The notes beneath the pieces were generated by a model, which had not been told where the DNA came from, made no database searches, and worked only from the letters and a program-made list of their open reading frames with translations. Of a stretch of 64,000 nt of DNA, positions 7,931 to 16,700 are shown piece after piece (position 1 is the first letter of the stretch; every line of letters starts with the position of its first letter). This DNA comes from Paenibacillus sp. GSMTC-2017 (GTDB lineage Bacteria; Bacillota; Bacilli; Paenibacillales; Paenibacillaceae). The stretch is taken from assembly GCF_016019935.1 (NCBI RefSeq), contig NZ_JAECMT010000001.1, positions 1,244,774 through 1,308,773 of the forward strand. The letters run 5' to 3'. The position numbers were made by a program, and so were the translations under genes.

Positions 7931-10297
7931 TTAATTCAGCTCAGCTACAGTTACCCCAATGCCGCCTTCTCCATAGTTACCATTGCGATAGCTTTTCACA
8001 TGCGAATGTCTACGCAAATATTGTTGGATTCCTGTTCGAAGTACACCAGTGCCTTTGCCATGGATAATATAGACTTGACCAAAGCCAGAAAGGAACGATT
8101 CATCTAAGAAACGATCAACTTCCATTATCGCTTCTTCCAAACTTTCTCCACGTAGATCCAGTTCCATACGGACATTCTCATCTCTTGTCCGCTTTAAGCT
8201 CGCCGCCTGCTTTGGCTGTTGCACCTTTTCAGTGGTTTTAGCTTTTACTAACTCCATATCTCCAAGAGCAACTTTCATCTTCATGATACCAAGCTGAACC
8301 GTTGCATCAGATCCATGTATTTCTACAACTAAACCTTTTTGATTCAGACTATAAACAACAACCTCATCACCAGCTTCGATCTTTTGAGGTTTACCGTCAG
8401 GCCCTGTCTTACTGCGCTTTTGCTTCTGAGGTTCCGGTGAAGCATCCTCTAGCTTGCGACGCGCTTCTATGAGCTTATGCTCTTTAACAGAGACACCTTC
8501 CTCAAGGGCAAGCTTTCGCAGATCGGATATAATTTGTTCTGCTTCTCGTTTCGCTTTCGCAACTGCTTCACGCGCTTCTTCTTGAGCCTTCTTGAGAAGC
8601 TTCTCCTTCTGCTCCTCGAAACGCTCTCTTTCCGCTTCATGTTTCTCCTTAAGCTTCTCCATCTGCAAACGGAGCGCTTCCGCTGATTGTCGGTCATTCT
8701 CAGCGCTCAAACGATTTTCCTCTAATGAAGCAATCATGTTTTCAACGCGGAGGTCCTCTTCACTTACTTCCCCGCGTGCATGATCGATAATGGAACGTTG
8801 TAACCCCAATCGTTCTGCAATAGCAAAGGCATTACTGCGTCCAGGAACTCCAACAAGTAATCGGTATGTTGGGCTTAACGTAGCAACATCAAACTCCATA
8901 CTCGCATTAATGACACCTTTACGATTATATGCATAAGCCTTTAGCTCGCTATAATGAGTTGTTCCAATAATGCGGCTTCCCTTAGCATGAATATGTTCCA
9001 AGATAGCAATTGCGAGCGCCGAACCTTCCGCGGGGTCAGTCCCTGCACCTAGCTCGTCCAGAAGAACTAAACTTTTTGATGTCATCACATTAAGAATACG
9101 AATGATATTCGTTAAATGGCTTGAGAACGTACTAAGACTTTGCTCAATACTTTGCTCATCACCAATATCTGCATAGATAGCATCAAATACACATAATTGA
9201 CTTCCTTCTTCGGCAGGGACAAATAACCCTGACATTGCCATCAGACTCAGCAGTCCAATTGTTTTCAGTGAGACTGTCTTGCCCCCTGTATTAGGCCCAG
9301 TCACAATAATGGCCGAATAGTTGTTGCCCAGCTCAATATCAAGAGGTACAACTTTATTCCGATCAATTAACGGGTGTCTGCCACGTTTTAACTTGAGGAA
9401 ACCTCTATCGTTCATCTTAGGTTGGATTGCCTTCATCTCATGTGCTAGTCTTGCTTTTGCAAATGCAAAATCAATTTGACCAAGCAAATCCTGATTCAAG
9501 AGCAGATCTTCTACATAATCGGAAGCAAGTGCGGTAAGCTTTTGCAAAATCTTCTCAATTTCACGTAGCTCTCCGGCCTTTAATTCCTTCAATCTATTGT
9601 TCATTGTAACGATAGCTTCCGGTTCGATAAACAACGTTGCTCCTGATCCAGACTGATCGTGTACGAGACCGCCAAAGCTAGAGCGATATTCTTGCTTTAC
9701 AGGTATAACGTAGCGATCGTTACGTATTGTAATAATAGCATCCTGCAACATCTTTTGAACGGATGACGAACGAATCATTGCCTCCAGCTTCTCGCGAATG
9801 CGTGATTCACCCGTTCTCAGTTCACGACGAATAGATGCAAGTTCCGGACTAGCACTGTCGAGCACTTCAGCTTGGTCATCAATACAGGCGAATATTGCTT
9901 CTTCTAGCGATCTATGCTCACTGATGCCTTCAGCCAATGATTGCAGCATTGGAATTGGGTAACCATCATGAATAGCTTCGATATGCTTTTTGACACGGCG
10001 ACCGCCTCTTGATGAAGACGCAATATCAAGAAGTTCAGCAGGGTTTAACGTTCCCCCAATTCTTGATCTGTGAAGTGGTGCTGCAATGTCAACGATTCCT
10101 CCAAATGGAGCGCTGCCTTTGAGTCGATCAGCACCATAAGCTTCATCCGTTGCTTGCAAAAGAAGCTTAACATCATCCAAGTCAGTGACCGGATTAAGCA
10201 GTTCCGTTAGTGACTTACCTAAGGAAGTACTCGCGTGTTTCGTTAATTTATGTATAATTTTTGGATATTCAAGTGTTGTCAATATTTTGTTGTCCAA
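7931..10297 (-). CDS. mutS2: endonuclease MutS2
   Basis: This full-length MutS2 has 788 residues. It has a helical core/clamp region, an ABC-type ATPase domain with Walker A GPNTGGKT (near residue 335) and Walker B LVLLDELGAGTDP, a long charged coiled coil (about residues 510-620), a KOW-like segment, and a C-terminal Smr nuclease domain (LDLRGE...HGKGTG...). In Bacillota MutS2 acts in anti-recombination and on stalled or collided ribosomes. Start is TTG at 10297, nine bases after AGGAG. The usual upstream polX and yshB neighbours are not present here. Confidence 0.97.
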   Translation of the reverse strand: MDNKILTTLEYPKIIHKLTKHASTSLGKSLTELLNPVTDLDDVKLLLQATDEAYGADRLKGSAPFGGIVDIAAPLHRSRIGGTLNPAELLDIASSSRGGRRVKKHIEAIHDGYPIPMLQSLAEGISEHRSLEEAIFACIDDQAEVLDSASPELASIRRELRTGESRIREKLEAMIRSSSVQKMLQDAIITIRNDRYVIPVKQEYRSSFGGLVHDQSGSGATLFIEPEAIVTMNNRLKELKAGELREIEKILQKLTALASDYVEDLLLNQDLLGQIDFAFAKARLAHEMKAIQPKMNDRGFLKLKRGRHPLIDRNKVVPLDIELGNNYSAIIVTGPNTGGKTVSLKTIGLLSLMAMSGLFVPAEEGSQLCVFDAIYADIGDEQSIEQSLSTFSSHLTNIIRILNVMTSKSLVLLDELGAGTDPAEGSALAIAILEHIHAKGSRIIGTTHYSELKAYAYNRKGVINASMEFDVATLSPTYRLLVGVPGRSNAFAIAERLGLQRSIIDHARGEVSEEDLRVENMIASLEENRLSAENDRQSAEALRLQMEKLKEKHEAERERFEEQKEKLLKKAQEEAREAVAKAKREAEQIISDLRKLALEEGVSVKEHKLIEARRKLEDASPEPQKQKRSKTGPDGKPQKIEAGDEVVVYSLNQKGLVVEIHGSDATVQLGIMKMKVALGDMELVKAKTTEKVQQPKQAASLKRTRDENVRMELDLRGESLEEAIMEVDRFLDESFLSGFGQVYIIHGKGTGVLRTGIQQYLRRHSHVKSYRNGNYGEGGIGVTVAELN

Positions 10298-10488
10298 CGA
10301 TTAACACTCCTCTCGCCCTTATATTATAGCCGAACCTCGCGCTTCATGCATCTGTCGAAGTTAGTTTAATCAATTTCGTACCGCACATAAATCATACAAC
10401 CTTGGTAACACTATTGGTGAATCAGCAACTCCATTTCATCGTTTCCAGCAAAAGATGGTTCCATTACGTTTAGAAGGAGGATTTCGAT

Positions 10489-10848
10489 ATGAGCTTTTTA
10501 GGACATGTTGTACGTTTTATCGTTGCTGCGTTTGTCCTTATGATTGTTGGGTTTATCGTTCCCCAATTCAGCGTTGGTGGTTTCTGGAGTGCACTATTTC
10601 TGGCACTCGTTATTGCCGCACTTGGTTGGGTTATTGAAGGTATCTTTGGCAAACGGGTATCCCCCTTTGGCCGAGGTATTGTAGGTTTCATCGCAAGCGC
10701 AGCGGTTATATGGATAGCTCAGTTCATTGTTGGTGGTGTAACTGTAACGATGTTCGGTGCAATTCTGGCAGCATTAGCGATCGGGATCATCGACTTGTTT
10801 ATACCAGTCAGCACACCTTATGAAGCTGGCAGACGTAATGCCGATTAA
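10489..10848 (+). CDS. phage-holin-family (superfamily IV / YvlD-like) membrane protein
   Basis: The product has 119 residues and four hydrophobic segments (VVRFIVAAFVLMIVGFIV; FWSALFLALVIAALGWVIEG; GIVGFIASAAVIWIAQFIV; MFGAILAALAIGIIDLFI). This matches the small four-helix PF04020-type family, named holin-like for its shape but found widely in Firmicute chromosomes outside phages. GAAGGAGG lies nine bases upstream of the ATG. Transcribed divergently from mutS2 and followed by a good terminator, so it appears monocistronic. No lysis genes are nearby, so holin function should not be assumed. Confidence 0.85.
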   Translation: MSFLGHVVRFIVAAFVLMIVGFIVPQFSVGGFWSALFLALVIAALGWVIEGIFGKRVSPFGRGIVGFIASAAVIWIAQFIVGGVTVTMFGAILAALAIGIIDLFIPVSTPYEAGRRNAD

Positions 10849-10876
10849 AGTTATTACCAAGCAAATGATTTTTAAG

Positions 10877-10912
10877 CCCCTTCTTGTCTTCAATGACAAG
10901 TAAGGGGTATTT
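10877..10912 (+). terminator. rho-independent terminator after the holin-like gene
   Basis: Stem CCCCTTCTTGTC paired with GACAAGTAAGGGG around a TTCAAT loop, followed by TATTTT, 28 bases after the stop codon. Confidence 0.8.
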
Positions 10913-10944
10913 TCGTTGTATTTGTAGATTTAAAACAAAGTTAA

Positions 10945-11083
10945 TTTATATTAAAGATTGATAATTCTACAAATCCAGTTGCAGTATTAGAAACAGATAA
11001 TACAGACGAATCAACTGTAGGTAAGGCAGAGGAACTAGCTATCACGGAGTTGCTTATCAGCAGTAATGAAATGTTGTACGTAT
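10945..11083 (+). pseudogene. possible 3' remnant of a coding sequence
   Basis: An open frame of about 45 codons ends in TGA and reads as plausible protein (IDNSTNPVAVLETDNTDEST, then GKAEELAITELLIS). It has no ATG, GTG or TTG start with a ribosome-binding site and is preceded in frame by a TAA. It may be the tail of a decayed gene in this AT-rich gap between two plus-strand genes; it may equally be chance. Confidence 0.25.
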
Positions 11084-11302
11084 GAGATAACATACTGAAT
11101 TATAATAAATACATATGTTAAGGGATATGCAAATTTATCTTTTTATGGCAAAATATGAAGTGTTATGGAATAAGGGAGCAACAAGCTCTTCTCTGGTGAA
11201 AAGTGCTCGAAAAATAGATGATAAACAAAGGAGGTATGAACGCGACTTGAATGATTAGATGATGATTTCATTTCGGTAAAATTAATCTAAGGAGGGTTTA
11301 TT

Positions 11303-11701
11303 ATGAAAAAAGTTACTGCAGTTCTGAGTGTATTCTTAGTTTCAATTAGTGTTCTTTATTCAACTGCTTTAGCGGCACCTGGTTTGGATTATATAGGGCA
11401 TTATCCGATGCATTACAAACCAGATGCTCAAGTATGGAAATGGTCAACTTCAGTCGCTTATTCTGGTGGAGGTGATTTTAGGATTTGTCCATCTGGTGCA
11501 AGTTCTGCTAAAGAATATGTTTTGTGGGAGAACGACCCTGGTGAAGATAATGATGATCATGTAGGTAGAGTAACTCTTGAACCGAGAGAGTGCTATACAT
11601 TTAGAGACATAGGTAGGTTTGTAGATGGTGACAATAGGAAAGCAGAATTTTATGTTACTACGAGAACTGCTTCTGCACGAAGCATAGCTTTCTTGGATTA
11701 A
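11303..11701 (+). CDS. small secreted protein of unknown function
   Basis: The preprotein is 132 residues with a classical signal peptide (MKKVTAVLSVFLVSISVLYS, cleavage probably after TALA-A near residue 25). The mature part of about 107 residues has two Cys (RICPSG and RECYTF) that could form a disulfide once outside, many aromatics and an acidic loop (ENDPGEDNDDH). AAGGAGGG is eight bases before the ATG. It has its own terminator downstream and is flanked by gaps, so it is probably expressed alone. I do not recognise the family; a beta-sandwich is suggested by alternating hydrophobics. Confidence 0.8.
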   Translation: MKKVTAVLSVFLVSISVLYSTALAAPGLDYIGHYPMHYKPDAQVWKWSTSVAYSGGGDFRICPSGASSAKEYVLWENDPGEDNDDHVGRVTLEPRECYTFRDIGRFVDGDNRKAEFYVTTRTASARSIAFLD

Positions 11702-11803
11702 AGAGTAAGTAGATATGATGAAATCGTATTACGAGTGAGTATGATCATGCATGAGCAACCAACTGAAGTAATATGTCAATCAATATGTAAAACTTTGAAA
11801 TGT

Positions 11804-11840
11804 AAACCCCGGAATCCAATCATTCCGGGGTTTTTTGATT
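11804..11840 (+). terminator. rho-independent terminator after the secreted protein gene
   Basis: Perfect stem AAACCCCGGAAT / ATTCCGGGGTTT with a six-base loop, ending in six Ts. Confidence 0.9.
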
Positions 11841-11942
11841 TGTCATCATCAGTCATAGGGAAAGGCTATACGTTCTTGTCTATCAAACTTTATTATAAAG
11901 CCACAGTATTAACATCATTACTGAGTCGATTTAGATCTTTAA

Positions 11943-11974
11943 GTTCATCACTTCTTCATCACTTCTTCATCAGT
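11943..11974 (+). repeat. short tandem repeat, 11-bp unit TTCATCACTTC
   Basis: Two perfect copies and a partial third copy of TTCATCACTTC lie about 105 bases upstream of the CuA lipoprotein start. They may be simple slippage, or part of a regulatory region. Confidence 0.6.
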
Positions 11975-12078
11975 TTGTCAAAGTGTTGTCACGATGTGTG
12001 ATTTAACTTATCCATTTTTAGGTTAAAATAATAAGAGAATATTGTTATTCATTGTTAACATTGGAAGGGGAATTATTT

Positions 12079-12477
12079 GTGAAAAAATGGCTAGCATTTG
12101 CATCCATTCTTGGACTAGCACTTGTCATTGCTGCATGTGGAGCGAATGGTAAGGAGAGCAATACAGCAGGAAACGGCGCTGGAAACAAAGAGGCTGTTGA
12201 AACGGGATCAGAAAGTACATCGGAAGTCGTTATCACTGCGTCCGATTGGGAATTTGACCAACAGGAGTACAAAATCAAAGCTGGCGAAAATGTTGACTTA
12301 ACCTTGAAGTCTGTTGGCAGCATACACGGCGTTTCCATTCTAAAAAGTGACTATTCGATCAAAAATAATAAAACGATATCAGTTAAATTCGATGAACCAG
12401 GTACTTACGATATGATTTGCAGCATTCCATGCGGCGCTGGTCATCGTTTGATGAAAGCGAAGCTTATTGTTGAATAG
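12079..12477 (+). CDS. CuA-type cupredoxin lipoprotein (free-standing cytochrome c oxidase subunit II-like domain)
   Basis: This lipoprotein of about 132 residues has the lipobox LVIAACGANG and a Gly/Ser/Asn-rich linker. A single cupredoxin domain follows (about residues 50-132), beginning VVITASDWEFDQQEY. The C-terminal motif CSIPCGAGHRLM, with an upstream His in SIHGVS, supplies the two Cys, two His and Met expected of a binuclear CuA site. I chose the GTG at 12079 because GGAAGGGG is about nine bases upstream and lies inside the longer TTG reading from 12052. No transmembrane helices or oxidase genes are present nearby. It probably accepts or stores electrons or copper on the outer membrane face. 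Confidence 0.85.
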   Translation: MKKWLAFASILGLALVIAACGANGKESNTAGNGAGNKEAVETGSESTSEVVITASDWEFDQQEYKIKAGENVDLTLKSVGSIHGVSILKSDYSIKNNKTISVKFDEPGTYDMICSIPCGAGHRLMKAKLIVE

Positions 12478-12503
12478 TTCAGTAGATAATAAGATGAATT
12501 GTC

Positions 12504-12557
12504 AAAAAAAAAAAAAACGGATAGGGTTAACAGCATTTTCTGTTGCCCTATCTTTTT
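12504..12557 (+). terminator. bidirectional-looking terminator after the CuA lipoprotein
   Basis: A run of 14 As is followed by the stem GATAGGGttAACAG / CTGTTgCCCTATC and then TTTTTC. The next 340 bases (to about 12900) contain no gene I can support; a weak promoter-like TTTGATAAGATATGAT occurs near 12880. Confidence 0.85.
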
Positions 12558-12921
12558 CATTTTGATTTTTTATGCTCATTAAAGATTCCTTTCAGCCTCA
12601 AAAGTCGCTCATTCGCATGCTCCAAGAGTAATTTTTACTATTACAGCTTCCTATATCACTCAAATGCGCACTGCGAAAGTTCCTATTCTTTATTCTTTTT
12701 ATCCATTACTTTAACAATCATTGTTCTCTCTCGTTCTCATTAATCCTCAATATCAATACCCCATATCTCCTTTCTGGATTTGATAAATTTGTTTTCCAGC
12801 CAGTTACATTATTAGTCCTTCTTACCCTATGTACAAAAAAGTCTGATAATCAAATCCCTTCCAATGCCAAGCTACCTTTGATAAGATATGATCACTACAC
12901 CTCGTGAATGGAGGAATTCGA

Positions 12922-13602
12922 ATGGAAGCATTGAAAAATCGGGTTGCTGTGATCAGCGGAGCTGGAAGCGGATTAGGACGCGCCACTGCAATTGCTTTCG
13001 CTGATGAAGGTGCTGATGTCGTTTTACTAGGAAGAAGACTAGATAAGCTTGAGCAAACTGCAGCCACAGTTCTAAGTAAAACGGGTAGAAATGCTCTCAT
13101 TCTGCAAGCAGACGTAACTGACGAAAAACAAGTTAAAGATTCGGTTGAAGCGGTATTAAGCCACTGGGGACGAATTGACGTATTGTTAAACAATGCAGCT
13201 GTGCTGGAGCAAGGCACTGTACTCGAACTTTCATCGGTGGATTGGCAAAATCAAATTTCCACAAATCTGACTGGACCCTTTCTTTTGACTAAAGCTGTCT
13301 TGCCTTCAATGAGGTCAAAAAGGTACGGTAGAATCATTAATATAACATCAAGCCTTTCTCAAAATGGTGCAGGTGGCTTTGCTGCCTATAGCGCAGCCAA
13401 AGCTGGACTTGAGTCATTGACACGTGCTGTTGCTGACGAGGAGCATGAGTACGGTATTCTCGTTAATCTTTACAACCCTGGTACGCTGCGTACAGAAATG
13501 CATTCGACTGGTAAAGATCCTGCGATCGTAACACCTGATCTTGTTCGTCTTGCAAGTCTTTCTTTTGGAGGACCTACGGGGACAATTCATTCTTATGGAT
13601 AA
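12922..13602 (+). CDS. short-chain dehydrogenase/reductase (SDR)
   Basis: This 226-residue NAD(P)-dependent oxidoreductase has a Rossmann fold: cofactor motif SGAGSGLGRA near the N-terminus, DVTDE, the NNAA motif, catalytic Ser in NITSSLS and YSAAKAG (Tyr-x3-Lys). The ATG at 12922 has GGAGGA seven bases upstream; the in-frame GTG at 12904 precedes that site and is unlikely. It is slightly shorter than the usual 245-250 residues, ending GGPTGTIHSYG. The substrate cannot be read from the sequence. It stands alone between two plus-strand gaps. Confidence 0.88.
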   Translation: MEALKNRVAVISGAGSGLGRATAIAFADEGADVVLLGRRLDKLEQTAATVLSKTGRNALILQADVTDEKQVKDSVEAVLSHWGRIDVLLNNAAVLEQGTVLELSSVDWQNQISTNLTGPFLLTKAVLPSMRSKRYGRIINITSSLSQNGAGGFAAYSAAKAGLESLTRAVADEEHEYGILVNLYNPGTLRTEMHSTGKDPAIVTPDLVRLASLSFGGPTGTIHSYG

Positions 13603-13620
13603 CACATATGGTTAACAAAA

Positions 13621-13730
13621 AAAGAACCAGACTAAGTCGATTATGAACAATAACAAGTTAGATAGACACTTATGTTAAAGTGAAATCTTATTCGTTATCG
13701 CTCAATTTCTTAGCTGGTTCTTTACTATTT
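13621..13730. repeat. long-spaced inverted repeat between convergent genes
   Basis: AAAGAACCAGACTAAG (13621-13636) is mirrored by CTTAGCTGGTTCTTT (13709-13723) with about 70 bases between. It lies between the SDR stop and the end of the zapA-like gene on the other strand. It may act as a terminator for both. Confidence 0.6.
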
Positions 13731-13751
13731 TATTTCACTTATTTAAAGCAG

Positions 13752-16700
13752 TTAGCTTTGCTCGATCAATTCAATCCATTCGTTATATTCTGTTTGTAGC
13801 TTCGTATACTCCGTCTTCAACTTATTATGTTGAACGAGTAACTCCGAATGTTCTTCAGAAAGCCGTGCAGAATGTCTAATTGCCTCTTCCTTCTCATGCT
13901 GCAGCTCAGTAATTTGTTCAGACCATTGTCCTTGATCCTCTGATGAGGCAGCTGCTTCCTGCAACACAAACTCCATACGCTCACGTAAGCTCGCTTCTTC
14001 TGCAGCAAGAGTTTCCTTCATTTTTTCCAAACGTTTTGTTTCTTGCTCCAACTCAGCGATCACTTGCTCCCGCGCTTCCAATTGTCGGCTAAGCTCTTCT
14101 CCACGTTCTGTAGCGGCCTCTAATTGTCCTGTTGCAATCCGCTCACGAGCAGAAGTAAATTCAAGTTGTTCCATTAGCGTCTGTTCCTTCAGTTTCTGTT
14201 GCTCAAGTTGATCCCTAAGGTTTTTCTCAACTTCTTGCTGCGATTCAAACTGTTCCAACAGCTCATCATTAGAATGATGTCGATTGTTCAATTGCTCTTG
14301 AAGCTCAAGCTCAACTGCTAGTTGATACTCCATCTGCTCTTTAAGCTCATGTTCCACTGCTAGTTGGCGCTCCAACTGCTCTTTAAGCTCACGTTCCACT
14401 GCTAGTTGGCGCTCCAACTGCATCTTAAGTTCGTTTTCTGCAACTAATCGGCGCTCTGACTGCTCCTTCAGTTCACGTTCCAATCGCTCTTGAACTTCTT
14501 TATCTTCTTCTTGTTGAATCTCTAATAGTTGTTGAAGTTCTTTTTCTACTGCTTTTTGTTGCTCTAATTGTTTCATGAGACTTTGCTCAGCTTCTTGTTG
14601 ACGATCTAGTTGTTCCTGAAGCTCACGCTCCACCGCTAATTGACTTTCAAGTTGTTCCTTAAGACTACGCTCTGTTTCAAGTCGACGTTCAAGCTGAGTT
14701 TGCAACACTAATTCTTCTTCATGTTGTAGCTCTAACAATTTTTGAAGATCATTTTCTAGCGCTTGCTGTTGCTCTATTTTTTCTTTAAGAGCATGCTCAT
14801 TAGCTTTTTGTTGTTCTAACTGCTCTTTAAGTTCACGTTCGATAGATTGTTGCTCTTCTAACTGTTCTTTAAGGGCTAGTTCTGATGCTTGCTTTCGCAA
14901 CAATTGTTCACGAAGCTCTTTATCTTCTAATTGTTGTAGATCCAATAGCTCGTGTAGATCTCTTTCACCTGCTTTTTGAATCATTAATTGTTCCTTTAGT
15001 TCTAGTTCAACAGCTTGCTTCTGCTCTAGCTGCTCCTTCAAAGCTTTTTCTTCAGCTTGTTGTTGCTCTAATAATTCATGCAACTCTTTTTCTGCAACCT
15101 GCTTTTGCTCCAATTGCGCTTTAAGTGCTTTCTCTTCAGCTTGTTGTTGCTCTAGCAACTCATTCAACTCTTTTTCTACAGCTTGCTTCTGCTCCAATTG
15201 TGCTTTCAACGCTTTTTCTTCAGCTTGCTGTTGCTCTAGCAACTCATTCAACTCTTTTTCTACAGCTTGCTTCTGCTCCAATTGTGCTTTCAAAGCTTTC
15301 TCTTCAGCTTGCTGTTGCTCTAATAACTCATGCAACTCTTTTTCTGCAACTAGTTGCTGATCCAATTGCTCTCTCAAAGCTTTCTCTTCAGCTTGCTGTT
15401 GCTCTAATAACTCATGCAACTCTTTTTCTGCTGTCATTTGCTGATCCAACTTCACATTCAAAGCTAGCTCTCCAGCTTGCTGTTGCTCCAGCTTCTCTTT
15501 GAGACTACGCTCGACATTCAATTGACGCTCCAACTGATCCTTGAGTTCGCTTTCAATCTTCTGTGCTCGCTCCAACTGCTCCTTAAGCTCACTCTCGATC
15601 TTCTGTGCTTGTTCCAATTGCTCTCCAAGCTCTAGCTCCTTGAATGCAAGTAGCTCAAGTTGGCCAGCATAACTTTGTTCTGCTTTATCTGCTGCTGATA
15701 TCCGCTCTTGAAGTCCTTTTATTTGTGCATGCAATTCATCTATCCGTTTCTTGTGTTCATGTACGAGCTGAAGACGCTGTTCCTCTTGGTCTGCAATCCA
15801 TTGCTTACGCTCATCCGCAAACGCTGCCACAAGTGACTCTGCTTCGCTAATTTGCTCTAAACTTGATTGATGTTCTATTTGTAGCAAGGAAATAGAAGAC
15901 TTAAGTGCTTCTTCTTGTTCCAATGCTTTTAGTAGCTGTTCATCGGCAATTGATATGCGACCTTCCAGAGCTTCTTTCTCGGAAGTCATCGTTTTTTGAA
16001 GTTCCGTTATTTGCGCAAGAAGTTTCGTTCGTTCTTCTAACCAGCCGTTCCGCCTACGCTCGAGATCAGCACGATTAGCTGTTTCAATTTTCGCAAACTC
16101 ACTCTTCCAGTGTGCCTCACGGTCCAGCGCTACACGATCACGTTCTGCCGCCTCGGCTACTTTGGATGTCGACCATTGTTGCTCACGTGTCTCCCACCGA
16201 GATTCCCAGTCAGTAAGAAGAGCATTACGTTCCTGATCCTTCTGATCCGAAAGAGCTAATAAAGCCGCTTCTTTTTCCTCGATTAGTGCAGTAAAAGCAA
16301 CCTCCCGTTCACTAGTGAGTTCCTCGATTCGCTTACTATTTTCGCTTGTTAATTCAGCAATAAGCCTATCACGCTCAGTTTCAAGCTCTGCAATTCGCTG
16401 TGCGCTTTCGCTACTTATCGCTTCTAATTTCTGTATACTATCATTCGTAAGTTCCGAAATTTTCGTATCTCTATCACTGATTAGTTCAGCTATCTTCTTA
16501 TCTTTCTCCGATTCAAGCTTAGCTAACTCCGTTTCCAACCTACTCTTGAGTTGAATGAGTTCCAACTTCTTTTCTTGCGATAACTCTTCACGAATTCGTG
16601 TAATCATTTCTTCATGTTCGCGCTGTAACCCGGCAATACGCTCCTCGCCAGCTTTAATGGCTTCATCTGCTGCCACTTGCTCTGCCCGCTTCTGTTCTTC

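Noticed and set aside
10489..10848. Reading the holin-like gene as a prophage remnant.
   Set aside because: No phage structural, lysis or integrase genes are nearby, and this family is common as a chromosomal gene in Bacillota.
11735..12001. An 88-codon plus-strand ORF between the secreted gene and the CuA lipoprotein.
   Set aside because: It reads through the terminator at 11804-11840 and the tandem repeat, with no ribosome-binding site.
12543..12743. A 66-codon plus-strand ORF after the CuA gene.
   Set aside because: Starts inside the terminator stem, Phe/Ser-rich, with no ribosome-binding site.
14885..15502. Plus-strand ORFs of repeated LVVALATHSTLFLQL-type hydrophobic units that mimic a repetitive membrane protein.
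   Set aside because: They are the antisense of the ZapA coiled-coil repeats; no ribosome-binding site and no separate promoter.
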